DNA of 31,100 nucleotides. Origin: Rhodococcus sp. IITR03 (lineage in GTDB: Bacteria; Actinomycetota; Actinomycetes; Mycobacteriales; Mycobacteriaceae). Under the pieces are notes generated by a model that made no database searches, was not told where the DNA came from, and saw nothing but the letters and a program-made list of their open reading frames with translations. The translations under genes and the position numbers were made by a program. Every line of letters begins with the position of its first letter. Position 1 is the stretch's first letter. Positions 19,245-28,776 of this stretch are shown here, piece by piece. The stretch is taken from positions 1,391,013-1,422,112 of the forward strand of contig LATQ01000001.1 in NCBI GenBank assembly GCA_001017865.1. Direction: 5' to 3'.

Positions 19245-19892
19245 GTGACTACCCAGAGCACGTTGCTGCTCGTACTCGATCTGCTCGGCACCTTCGCCTT
19301 CGCTGTCAACGGCGCCTTCACCGCCGTGCGGGTCGCGAGGATCGACATCGTCGGCGTGGTGACGCTCGGAATGGTGACCGCGCTCGGCGGCGGGATCATC
19401 CGCGACATCCTGATCGACGACCTTCCGCCCGCGACGTTCAGCGACTGGCGCTATCTCGCGGTGGCCGCTGCCGGAAGCCTTCTCGCTCTCTTCGGCCGTA
19501 AGCTGGAGCGATTGTCCAAGCCGATCACCGTGTTCGACGCCGCAGGCTTGAGTCTGTTCGCCGTCACCGGTGCGGGTAAGGCCCTCGATTTCGGGTTGGG
19601 CCCGGTGCAGGCGATCATCCTGGGCACGATCACCGGGGTCGGGGGCGGCACGGTGCGCGACGTGTTGATCCGGCGGGTTCCGGTCGTGTTGAACAGCGAG
19701 CTGTATGCCATTCCTGCGTTGGTGGCCGCGACCGTCCTCGTCGTCTGCGAGAGTCTCGAGGTGCCCACGCTGCCCGCAGCGCTCGGGGCTGCGGCGTTGT
19801 GCTTCGTCATCCGAATGGTCGGGGTCCGTTACGATCTCGACGCGCCGCGTCCGCGGGGGTTCGACGACCCCGACCCACCGAAACCGGCCTGA
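19245..19892 (+). CDS. TRIC-like (UPF0126/YadS) membrane protein
   Basis: An intact 215-residue protein beginning at GTG 19245, 13 bases after the amidohydrolase stop. It has two halves, each with three hydrophobic helices, and each half holds the family signature: ALGGGIIRDIL and GVGGGTVRDVL. That inverted repeat is typical of prokaryotic trimeric intracellular cation channel proteins, which conduct K+ or Na+ when studied. Other members are annotated UPF0126 or glycine-transporter-like, so the physiological substrate is uncertain. The C-terminal tail (DLDAPRPRGFDDPDPPKPA) is polar and Pro-rich. It probably shares a transcript with the amidohydrolase. Confidence 0.9.
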   Translation: MTTQSTLLLVLDLLGTFAFAVNGAFTAVRVARIDIVGVVTLGMVTALGGGIIRDILIDDLPPATFSDWRYLAVAAAGSLLALFGRKLERLSKPITVFDAAGLSLFAVTGAGKALDFGLGPVQAIILGTITGVGGGTVRDVLIRRVPVVLNSELYAIPALVAATVLVVCESLEVPTLPAALGAAALCFVIRMVGVRYDLDAPRPRGFDDPDPPKPA

Positions 19893-19920
19893 CCGAAACC
19901 GGTGTTGTTGTCGATTTTCG

Positions 19921-20304
19921 ATGCGTTCTCGCAAACAACGCCGGACTCGATCGGCCGTACGTCAGTCTCCGTCGCCGTCCGCAACCATCTGGCCCGAGTC
20001 GCCCGGCCACTCGTACAGTTCCGCCGCCGGCTGTATCTGCGCCCACCACGCCGACGAGATCCTCGTGTACGTCGGCAACGGGAAGAACTCGTACTGGGCG
20101 ACCGTCGCGCACATCGACGTGCAGGACGGTGTGCTGACCGTCGACGGTGAGACCCGGTACAGCAGGTTCGGAAGCGAACGCATGCCCGGACTCGACTCGT
20201 CCGGCACCTGGGTGCGCTCGCCGAAGAGCGGACCGACCGGACGCAGCAAGAAGCGAAACGGCGGCCTCGCTCTGGATCGCTACGCCGGGACGTGCCCGAA
20301 ATAG
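19921..20304 (+). CDS. Possible small protein of unknown function
   Basis: This stretch between the TRIC-like gene and the sensor kinase has no clear gene. The best plus-strand reading is 127 residues from ATG 19921 to TAG 20302. Its second half (VGNGKNSYWATVAHIDVQDG, ERMPGLDSSGTWVRSPKSG) has G/C-rich third positions and protein-like composition; the first 45 residues are less convincing. An opposite-strand reading (20249-19962) shares the same third positions and ends in a plausible LYEWPGDSGQMVADGDGD, so codon bias cannot decide between them. No ribosome site is obvious for either. The N-terminus may also be wrong because of a sequence slip. Confidence 0.35.
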   Translation: MRSRKQRRTRSAVRQSPSPSATIWPESPGHSYSSAAGCICAHHADEILVYVGNGKNSYWATVAHIDVQDGVLTVDGETRYSRFGSERMPGLDSSGTWVRSPKSGPTGRSKKRNGGLALDRYAGTCPK

Positions 20305-20382
20305 CCGGTCGGCTGCCGACCACGCCGTTCTCTCCCTCCCCGACGAACCGCCACCACCGCCCACCTGAGGAAAGGAGGTTGT

Positions 20383-20466
20383 ATGTCCTCTTTGTGGCGT
20401 CGCACTGCGCGATATGAGGGGAGAATGGCGGCGGGAAGTACCGGAGATGGGAGTGACGGGGCATGA
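20383..20466 (+). CDS. Possible 27-residue leader peptide before the sensor kinase
   Basis: ATG at 20383 is preceded by AAAGGAGG (20371-20378), the most perfect ribosome site in the window. The short frame reads MSSLWRRTARYEGRMAAGST and ends in TGA at 20464, overlapping the chosen kinase start (20447) in another frame. It could be a leader peptide that couples or tunes kinase translation. Alternatively it is the true N-terminus of the kinase, broken by sequence slips; joining the frames would need one extra or two missing bases. Confidence 0.4.
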   Translation: MSSLWRRTARYEGRMAAGSTGDGSDGA

Positions 20467-22952
20467 GGCGACAGCCGAGTCGGGAGAGGTGTGGTCGGCG
20501 GAGCGCCTGTTCGCGGGACCGGGAGAAAGCCAGGAACGCTTTCGGAAGACCGATTGGTCGGCTACGCCCCTGGGGCCGGTGGAGTCGTGGCCCGCGGAGC
20601 TGCGCATGGCGGTGCGGACGGTGCTGCCGTCCGAGGTGCCGATGCTCCTGTGGTGGGGACCGCAGCTGGTGCAACTCTTCAACGACGCGATCATCCCCGT
20701 CCTCGGTGACAAGTACCCCGCGGCGGTCGCCCAGCCGGCACCCGAGTGCTGGCACGAGGTGTGGGACGAGGTCGGAGCCCGCGTCGAACGGGCGATGGCG
20801 GGTACGGCGACCTTCGCCGAAGAGGAACTGCTGTTCATGCAGCGCCACGGCTACGAGGAGGAGACCTACTGGACCTTCTCCTACAGCCCGATCCGCGACG
20901 AGTCCGGCGAGGTGGCAGGGGTGTTCGTCGCGACCACCGATGTCACCTCGCGGGTGCTCGGTGAGCGTCGTCTGGAGGCCCTGAGCCGTCTCGGCACGGT
21001 GGCGATCACCGATTCGGGAATGTCGGTGATCGAGACGTGCCGGAACGCGTTGGACGCGCTCGCGCCCAGTCATCAGGACATTCCGCTGGCCGCGCTGTTC
21101 CTCGACAGTCGGGTGGTGGATCCCGATGATCCGCAACCGAACTGGAAGCAGCTCGCCGCAATCGGAACGAAGCCCGGCTTCTCTGGTTCCCTGCTCGGAC
21201 CGGATGAGGACCAGCTGCTGTCGAAGGCCGCCAGGGCCTCCGAACCCTTCGTCGTCTCCGGCGTCGCCGAGCGTTCCCCGAATCTGCTCGACCCGCAGCG
21301 AACCCTCGGAGACCATCCGATCGGCACCATCCTCCTCGTGCCGTTGACGGCGTCGGGACACGACTTCCCGCTCGGTGTCCTCGCCGTCGGACTGAGTCCG
21401 TACCGGGTGTTCGACGCCGCGTACTCCACCTTCGTCGAACTCGTCGCCACCAAGATCTCGGGACTGCTGCGTGATGCGTCGGCGATGGATGCCGAGCGTC
21501 GCCGGGCCGATGCGTTCGCGGCGCTCGACGCTGCCAAGACCCGGTTCCTCGAATCGATCAGCCACGAGTTCCGCACACCGCTCACACTGCTCCTCGGCCC
21601 GTTGCAGAGCATGCTCGACGAGCCACGACGCTGACGGACGCGCAGCGACAGTCGCTGGAGGTCTCTCAGCGCGCCGCGATCCGGTTGCGGCGACTCGTCG
21701 ACGCGTTGCTCGAAGCGACGCGTGCCGAGACCGACCCGTCGCGAAAGCCCCTGAGGCCGACCGATCCGGCGGCGCTCACGGCCGAATGTGTGGACCTGTT
21801 CACCGACGCGGCTCAACGTGCGGGCCTGGACCTGCGCAGCCGGATCGCCGACGCGGCGGCCGAGCAGACCCGGCTCGATCCCCAGACGTGGGCCCATATC
21901 GTGCTGAACCTGCTCTCGAACGCGATCAAGTACACCCCCTCGGGATCGATCGATGTGGATCTGGACGTCGAGGACGATCTGCTGGTCCTGAAGGTCGCCG
22001 ACACCGGTCTCGGCATTCCGGAATCGGAGCTCGGTCGCATCTTCGAACGGTTCCATCGCGTCGAGAGCGTCGGGGGACGCAGTCAGGAAGGCATCGGGCT
22101 GGGTCTGTCCCTCGTCTCGGACTGGGTCCACACGCTCGGCGGAAGTGTGACCGTGTCCAGTGAGCTCGGGCACGGCAGCACCTTCACCGTGTCCGTTCCC
22201 CGCGTCCTCGACCCGACCTCGGAGTCGCCGGCGGGAACCGTCCCGGGGGATCTGAGCGCCATGTACATCGGCGAAGCGCAACAGTGGGACAGGGTCGCTT
22301 TCGACGAGGACGAATCGTCCACGCAGGGAGAGGATGTGGAATCGTTGCCACGGATCCTCGTGATCGAGGACAACGCGGACATGCGTGACTATCTGACGCA
22401 GTTGTTGCGTCGCCAGAGCTGGCACGTGGATGCGGTGGGGGACAGCGATGCCGCCCTCGAGCGGATCCGATCGCGACCGCCGCATCTCGTCCTCAGCGAC
22501 ATCATGCTCCCCGGTCGGGACGGGGTGGAGCTGCTCGGGGAGATCCGCCGCGACCCGGCGACCTCCCGTTTGCCGGTCATCCTCCTGACGGCACGGGCCG
22601 GCGCGGAGGCCACGATCGGCGGTCTGCGTACCGGCGCCGACGATTACATCACCAAACCGTTCCATCCCGACGAGCTCATCGCCCGTGTGCGCGTGAATCT
22701 CGAATTGTCGTGGCTGCGTGAGCAGATGCTCGCCGCGCGGGAGCGTGAGTCCGACCAGTTGAAGACGGCCTGGAGACCCGGTCGACACTGAGCAAGGCCG
22801 TCGGACTGATGATGGCCACGTTCAAGTGCGACGCCGACGCGGCGTTCGACAAACTCGTCGCCTTCTCCCAGCACCGCAACGTCAAGGTGCGTGAGATCGC
22901 CGAGCAGATCGTCGGTGACTACACCGCCTCGCTCAGCAATTCGTCGGGGTAG
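20447..22952 (+). CDS. Hybrid sensor histidine kinase: PAS-GAF-HisKA-HATPase-REC-ANTAR
   Basis: One protein of about 835 residues after restoring missing bases near 21621 and 22771. A PAS-like sensor (RKTDWSATPLGPVESWP, MLLWWGPQLVQLFNDA) is followed by a GAF domain (about 165-350), HisKA with His373 in ISHEFRTPL, and HATPase with NLLSNAIKYTP, DTGLGIP and GIGLGLSLV. The receiver domain (ILVIEDNADMRDYL) has Asp685 in LVLSDIMLPG and Lys in YITKPFHPDEL. The final ~55 residues (LETRSTLSKAVGLMMATFKC ... LVAFSQHRNVKVREIAEQIV) form an ANTAR RNA-binding domain, reached only after correcting the second slip. So sensing, phosphotransfer and an RNA-level output appear in one chain. No transmembrane helix is seen. 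ATG 20447 is uncertain; GTG 20453 is possible. Confidence 0.85.
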
Positions 22953-23008
22953 TGCTCTGCGCCTTCGGTTCCGCCGCTGCTACTGCAGACCGTGAGCGCG
23001 GTGACGGA

Positions 23009-24787
23009 TCAGGCCCCCGCGTACAGCTTGTCGATCTCCTCCGCGTACTTCGCATCGATGGGCTTGCGCTTGAGCTTCATCGTCGGGGTCAGCTCGTCGC
23101 CGGAGGGTTCCCAGATCGTCGGCAGCACCGTGTACTTCTTGATCTGCTCGACCCGCGACAACTTGCTGTTCGCCTCCTCGACCGATTTCGCGATCGACTC
23201 GAGGACCACCGGATGCCGGGAGAGCTCCTCGTGGGTTCCGCTGAGACCGTGTTGTTCGGCGAAAACGGCCAGGGCATCGGGATCGAGCGCGAGCAGCGCG
23301 ACGTTGTAGGGGCGGTCGTTGCCGATGGCGACGGCGCCACCGAGCATCGGGCAAGCGGCCCGCAGGGCGCCTTCGATATTGGCGGGCGACATGTTCTTCC
23401 CCGCCGCGTTGACGATGATCTCCTTCTTCCGGTCGATCAACCGCACGTATCCGTCCGCATCGATCTCACCGATGTCGCCGGTGTGCAGCCAGCCGTCGGA
23501 ATCGATTGCATCCGAAGTCTTCTCGGGGTCGTTGCGGTAGCCCTTCATCAACAGCGGACCCGAGACGAGCAGTTCGCCGTCCTCGGCGATCCTGAGCTGC
23601 GCACACGGCACGGCCTGCCCGACGGTGCCGATGCGGATGGCGCCCGGCCGGTTCATCGTGACCACGCACGAGGTCTCCGACATACCCCACACCTCGGAGC
23701 ACGGAATGCCGAGGGCGAGAACGAACTCGAGGACCTCCGGCGAGATCGCGGCGGCACCGGTGACAGCGGCCCGGACCTGATCGAGGCCGAGCTTGCCGCG
23801 GATCGCGGACAGCACCAGCCTGTCGGCCACCGCGTGCTGCACCTCGAGGGTGCGGGGGACCGGTTTGCCGTCGGACTGCAGCCGGGCACGCTTGCGTCCG
23901 ACGTCGATCGCCCACAACGCGAGTTTCTTCTTGATCGGGCTCGATTCCTCGGCGAGGGTCTTGTCGATCGCGGCCTTGAGCTTGTACCAGACCTGGGGGA
24001 CGGCGCCGAAGAGCGTCGGCCGCAGGCTCGGCAGCACGGTGATGGCCTGCTTGAGGTCGTCGAGCGTGGTGATCTGCATGCCGCTGTACAGGCTCGAGTA
24101 GTGCGAGCCCCAGCGGTTGGCGATGTGCGCGTCGGGCAGATACGACAGAATCCGGTCGTCCGGGCCGGTGGCAGATACGAGCTCGTCGCCTCGAGTTCGG
24201 CGAGCAGGTTCGCGTGGGTGAGTTCGACACCCTTCGGCGGCCCGGTGGTGCCGGAGGTGTAGATGAGGGTCAGCAGGTCGGGCGGTTGCACGGCCTTCCA
24301 CGAGGCCTCGAAGTCGAAGGACGGATCGGCGGCGGCTCGAGGTCGTCGAGGGAGATGGTGCCTTCCGGTTTGCCGTCGATGCACACCAGGTGCTCGACCT
24401 TCGTGTCGCCGAGCGCCTGCCGCAGAACGGGGACGAACTGTTCCTCGGCGATCATCACGCGGTTGCCGGCGTTGCCGAGCACGTACGAGATCTGTTCGGC
24501 GGTCAACGAGTTGTAGATCGAGAACGGCACCGCGCCGAGGTGGATCGCGGCGGTGTCGAGAAGGTGGAATTCGGGCCGGTTGGTGAGCATGAGACCGACG
24601 GTGTCCCCGCGGCTCACGCCGAGGCCGGCCAGCCCGGCGGCGAGGCGTTCGACGCGCTGCGCGTACTGACGCCAGGTGTAGGAGACGGAGTCGTCGGGGG
24701 TGCGCAGCGCGACCTTGTCGGGGTACGCCGCGGCGGTGGTCTGGAAGGCTTCGCAGAGGGTCGACGGTGAGGTGGCACGAGGGTCAT
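23009..24787 (-). CDS. Long-chain fatty-acid-CoA ligase (FadD15-like)
   Basis: It activates long-chain fatty acids to acyl-CoA through an acyl-adenylate. Restoring missing bases near 24777, 24329 and 24170 gives 593 residues, the length of the FadD15-type group. The P-loop is LIYTSGTTGPPKGVELTHAN; the adenylation core has CSEVWGMSETSC; the hinge and C-terminal domain read GWLHTGDIGEIDADGYVRLI, then DRKKEIIVNAAGKNMSP with the catalytic-region Lys. The last residues include KLKRKPIDAKYAEEIDKLY. The ATG at 24787 is preceded by GGGAG and, further up, a TACACT -10 at 24822-24817. It is convergent with the kinase gene and divergent from the molybdopterin oxidoreductase. No partner fatty-acid genes adjoin it. 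Confidence 0.92.
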
Positions 24788-24816
24788 CACTGGCTCCCGA
24801 GGTCGAGTGTGGCGAA

Positions 24817-24822
24817 AGTGTA
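24817..24822 (-). promoter_or_regulatory. -10 hexamer TACACT of the acyl-CoA ligase gene
   Basis: On the minus strand TACACT lies about 29 bases before the ATG, with a GGGAG ribosome site in between, so this gene should have a normal short leader, unlike several cell-wall genes in the window. The -35 is unclear. Confidence 0.4.
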
Positions 24823-24930
24823 GGACGAAGTGCGTACATCCGTGGTCGGATTTGCCGGATTGTTGCGCCGGAATCGAGCGGTGATGCAGGCAAGTGTTTG
24901 TTCCTGCCCACCCCGGGTACCGCCGGGGAC

Positions 24931-27388
24931 ATGACCACCGTGGATCGCATCGCGGATCCGTGGGGTTCGCGCACACCCTATGGACCCGGGCAACGCTGGC
25001 CCACCCGCGTCGACACCTATCTCGCCGACGGACTGACCGAGGACGATGTCGACAGGTGGGTGCAGTCGGCGACCATCCTGCATTCCAACGGCGACGGCCT
25101 CGACATCGCCGTCAAGGACGGACGCATGGTGGGGGTGCGCGGACGCGCCGTCGACCGGGTGAACCACGGCCGGGTCGACCCCAAGGACCTGTTCGGCTGG
25201 CAGGCGAACCACTCGGAGGACCGGCTCACCACGCCGTTGATCCGGCGCGACGGCAAGCTCGTCGAGACCGACTGGGACACCGCGATGGATGCCGTCGCCG
25301 GTCGCACGAAGCAGCTGCTCGACGAGCGCGGCCCCAGCTCGGTCGGCTTCTACACCACCGGGCAGTTGTTCCTGGAGGAGTACTACACCCTCGCGCTCAT
25401 CGGGCACGGTGGCATCGGCACCAACCACATGGACGGCAACACGAGGCTGTGCACGGCGACGGCGGCAGCCGCCCTCAAACAGTCCTTCGGGTGCGACGGC
25501 CAGCCCGGCTCCTACACCGACATCGACCATGCCGACGTCATCGCGCTCTACGGACACAACATGGCCGAGACACAGACGGTGACATGGACGCGGATCCTCG
25601 ATCGGCTCGCCGGACCGAATCCACCGGCCGTGATCTGTGTGGATCCGCGGCGGACGCCGGTCGCGCGCGGGCCGCGACGGTGCACCTCGCTCCGCGCCCG
25701 GGCACCAATGTCGTCCTCATGAACGGGCTGTTGCACGAGATCCTGCGACGCGGGTGGATCGACGAGAAGTACATCGAGGACCACACCGTCGGATTCGACG
25801 AGCTGCGCAGCCGGCTCGCCGACTACTCCCTCGAGAAGGCCGCCGAGATCTGCGACGTCCCCATCGAGGACCTGCGGGAGGCCGCTCGACTGCTCGGCAC
25901 GGCGGAGCGGCTGCTCTCGACGGTCCTGCAGGGCTTCTATCAGTCCCATCAGCCACCGCGGCCGCCGTTCAGGTGAACAACATCCATCTCGTGCGCGGCA
26001 TGCTCGGCAGGCCCGGTTGCGGAGTTCTCCAGATGAACGGGCAGCCCACCGCGCAGAACACCCGTGAATGCGGAGCCGACGGTGACCTGCCGGCCTTCCG
26101 GAACTGGGCCAACGAGGCGCACGTCGAGGACCTCGCCCGGGTGTGGAACATCGACCCGATGCGGATCCCGCACTACACCGCGCCACCCACCTCATGCAGA
26201 TGATGCGGTATGTCGAGGACGGCTCGATCCGCTTCCTCTACGTGAGCGGGACGAACCCGGCCGTGTCCCTGCCGGAGCTGCGCCGGGTGCGCGAGATCCT
26301 CTCCCAGGACAGGCTTTTCCTCGTGGTGCAGGACATCTTCCTGTCGGAGACCGCGCAACTCGCCGACGTCGTCCTGCCCGCTGCGACCTGGGGTGAGAAG
26401 ACCGGGACGTTCACCAACACCGACCGCACCGTGCACCTGTCGGAGAAGGCCGTCGAACCACCCGGGCAGGCCAGGCCCGATCTCGACATCTTCGCCGACT
26501 ACGCGCGCCGGCTCGACCTGCGGGACAAGGACGGCGACCCGCTCGTGAAGTGGTCCACGCCCGAGGAGGCGTTCGAGGCGTGGAAGGAGTGCACGGCCGG
26601 GCGGCCCTGTGACTACACGGGCATCACCTACGAGAAACTCCGTGGCGGAAGCGGAATCCAGTGGCCGTGCAACGCCGACGCCCCCGACGGGACCGAACGT
26701 CTCTACGAGGACGGAAAGTTCTGGGCCGCACCGGACTACTGCGAGAACTACGGACGCGACATGGTCACCGGAGCGCCGGTCGAACCCACCGAGTACCGGG
26801 CGCTGAACCCCTTCGGCAAGGCGATCATCAAGGCGGGTGAGTATCTTCCCCCGCACGAGACGGTCTCCGACGAGTATCCGTATCTGCTCACCACCGGCCG
26901 CACGCTCTACCACTTCCACACCCGCACGAAGACCGGTCGTGCCCCGCAACTGCAACGCGCGGCACCGGAGGTGTGGGTGGAGATGTCGGCGGGCGATGCC
27001 GAGCGGCACGGCTGGTCGGAGGGCGACCTGCTGCGGGTCGACACCCCGCGCGGGCACGTCACCGCTCGGCTGCGGATCAGCGGGATCCGGACCGGGGTGC
27101 TGTTCCTGCCGTTCCACTACGGATACTGGGACACCCCGGCCGGTCACGAACCGGCGCTCGAGGGGCGCGCGGCCAACGAACTGACCTTCACCGACTGGGA
27201 TCCGGCGTCGAAGCAACCCCTGTTCAAGTCGGGCGCCGCGCGCGTCGAACGGATCGCCGTCGCCGACGACGGGCCTTCCGCGGCACCGACCACCACCGCC
27301 TCGCGCCGGTCTCCGGCGCCGTGCCCGCCACCTCGGGTGGACCGGACGCCGAGATCACCGAGACGCTCGACGACGGAGGCCGCGATGA
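24931..27388 (+). CDS. Molybdopterin oxidoreductase (FdhA/NapA-like) lacking the N-terminal 4Fe-4S ligands
   Basis: A MopB-family catalytic subunit of about 820 residues after restoring five missing bases (near 25661, 25952, 26182, 27299 and 27380). Where relatives have CxxCxxxC and a fourth Cys to bind [4Fe-4S], this protein has Thr48, His51, Asp55 and Asp83 (ATILHSNGD, GRVDPKD) in the same spacing. This region is free of slips. The likely Mo ligand Cys174 is kept in GNTRLCTATA. Mo-cofactor regions follow: ALYGHNMAETQT, YVSGTNPAVSLPELRR, ADVVLPAATWGEKTGTFTN, and a C-terminal domain with LTTGRTLYHFHTRTKTGRAP and FLPFHYGYWDTPAGHEP. There is no signal peptide, so it is probably cytoplasmic. The substrate is unknown. 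The corrected stop overlaps the next ATG (ATGA). Confidence 0.88.
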
Positions 27389-27873
27389 ACAAGGTCTCCC
27401 TGGCGATCCGCGAACTGCACCGATCGGAGAACGACCTGGCGACCGAACTGCTGCGCACCGCGGACCGGCACAAGGTCGACCACGAGATCTTCCACGTGGC
27501 GCGTGACATCGCCGGCTGGTCGCAGCAGCACGTGCGCGAACTCGCCCGCGTCGGCCACGACTACGACCTCGACTTCGACGACGAGCCCCGGGGCGTCCAC
27601 GAGGTGCTCGCGGAGGTGCGGCGGAAGGGAAGCGAGATGCTCGGACGCCGGCACGCCCCGAGCGTCCTGTTGTTGCGGGATCTGCGCACCGTGCACCGCA
27701 TGGCGGCAGGTGTCTCGCTCGACTGGGAGATCCTCGCCCAGACAGCGCAGGCCCTGAGCGATCGCGAACTGCTCGCCCTCTCCGAACGCTGCCATCCCCA
27801 GACCTTGCGTCAACTGCGCTGGGCGAACGCGAAACTCAAGGAGATCGCAGCGCAGACGGTCGTCACCGACTGA
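27385..27873 (+). CDS. Helical, possibly ferritin-like protein coupled to the molybdopterin oxidoreductase
   Basis: An intact 162-residue protein from ATG 27385. It appears all-helical: a first helix (LHRSENDLATELLRTADRHK), a second with HEIFHVARDIAGWSQQHVRE, a charged linker (GHDYDLDFDDEPRG), then LLLRDLRTVHRMAAGVSLDW and RQLRWANAKLKEIAAQTV. The spacing of Glu and His residues in the first two helices recalls ferritin-like four-helix bundles, but I do not recognise a named family. The start overlaps the corrected stop of the oxidoreductase gene, so the two are probably translated together and may work together as chaperone, small subunit or electron-transfer partner. It converges with glfT1, 12 bases away. 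Confidence 0.7.
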   Translation: MNKVSLAIRELHRSENDLATELLRTADRHKVDHEIFHVARDIAGWSQQHVRELARVGHDYDLDFDDEPRGVHEVLAEVRRKGSEMLGRRHAPSVLLLRDLRTVHRMAAGVSLDWEILAQTAQALSDRELLALSERCHPQTLRQLRWANAKLKEIAAQTVVTD

Positions 27874-27885
27874 GCGGCGGCACCG

Positions 27886-28776
27886 TCAGGGCCGTTCGAA
27901 CCTCTCCTCGCGCCCGAGTCTGCGCAACCGGATCCACTCGCGCAGACCGGCCGGGTCGCGGCGCGTGATCAGGAAGTACCAACCGAAGCGCACCCATTCC
28001 TGGGGCAGCAACCGGCGCAGTCCCGGCTGCGACAGCAGGTAGCCGCGGTTGCGGTAGGTGAAGAACCGCTTGGTGTCGTTGTCCGGATACTGCGTGTGCA
28101 TCCGGCCACCGAGAATCGGCTTGAATTCGTCGGCACCATCCGGGTGCAGGTAGGCCGTCTGCAAGCAGGTACCGAACGGCAGTCCCGACCGGACGAGACG
28201 GCGGTGCACCTCGACCTCGTCGCCACGGACGAACAGACGCAGGTCGGGCACGCCCACCGCGTCGATCGCCGCGGCCGTGAAGAGCGCGCCGTTGAACAGC
28301 GAGGCGATACCGGGCAGCAGGTCCTCGTCGCCGAGTTCGTGCCGCCACCGCCGCCACACCACACCGCGGCGCAGCGGGAAGGCGAGGCGATCGGGCTGCG
28401 CGATGTCGCACACGACCGGCGACACCTCGGCCAGGCCGTTGCGCTGCGCGCAGTCGAGCAGCGTCGCGAGTACGTCCGGTCCCTCGGGGCGGCCGTCGTC
28501 GTCGGCGAGCCACACCCGGTCGGCTCCCAGCGACAGCGCGTACAGGATGCCGAGGGCGAAGCCGCCCGCGCCACCGAGATTGTGCTTCGAACCGAGATAG
28601 CTCGTGGGCAGGTCCACCGCGTCGACGAGCTCGCGCACCGCGTCCTCGTCGCCGTTGTCGACCACCACGAGATGGTCGAGCGGACGGGACTGCGAGGCAA
28701 GAACTTTCAGCGAGTCCGCCAGCAGCTCACGACGGCGGTGCGTGACGACGACGCCGATGATCCGTTCGTCAGCCAC
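27886..28776 (-). CDS. glfT1: GlfT1, galactofuranosyltransferase 1
   Basis: GlfT1 adds the first galactofuranose residues to the rhamnosyl-GlcNAc lipid carrier, which GlfT2 then extends. The frame is intact, 296 residues, compared with about 304 in mycobacteria. GT-A features are GVVVTHRRRELL at the N-terminus, LVVVDNGDED, SKHNLGGAGGFALG, the metal-binding VWLADDDGRPEG, SLFNGALFTAAAID and RLFVRGDEVEVHRRLVRSG. It ends in a basic tail (RLRRLGREERFERP). The GTG at 28776 overlaps the wzt stop by eight bases, so the two are translationally coupled. The expected next gene, wzm, is absent here and lies 10 kb further on the same strand. Confidence 0.94.
   Translation of the reverse strand: MADERIIGVVVTHRRRELLADSLKVLASQSRPLDHLVVVDNGDEDAVRELVDAVDLPTSYLGSKHNLGGAGGFALGILYALSLGADRVWLADDDGRPEGPDVLATLLDCAQRNGLAEVSPVVCDIAQPDRLAFPLRRGVVWRRWRHELGDEDLLPGIASLFNGALFTAAAIDAVGVPDLRLFVRGDEVEVHRRLVRSGLPFGTCLQTAYLHPDGADEFKPILGGRMHTQYPDNDTKRFFTYRNRGYLLSQPGLRRLLPQEWVRFGWYFLITRRDPAGLREWIRLRRLGREERFERP

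Noticed and set aside
19829..21565. A 578-codon minus-strand open frame under the sensor kinase
   Set aside because: It lies opposite clear PAS, GAF and HisKA coding sequence and spans unrelated intergenic DNA. The composition is that of a shadow frame.
25072..25179. Loss of the Fe-S cysteines explained as a frame slip
   Set aside because: The reading frame is continuous on both sides, the flanking motif aligns without a gap, and the changes are substitutions at fixed spacing.
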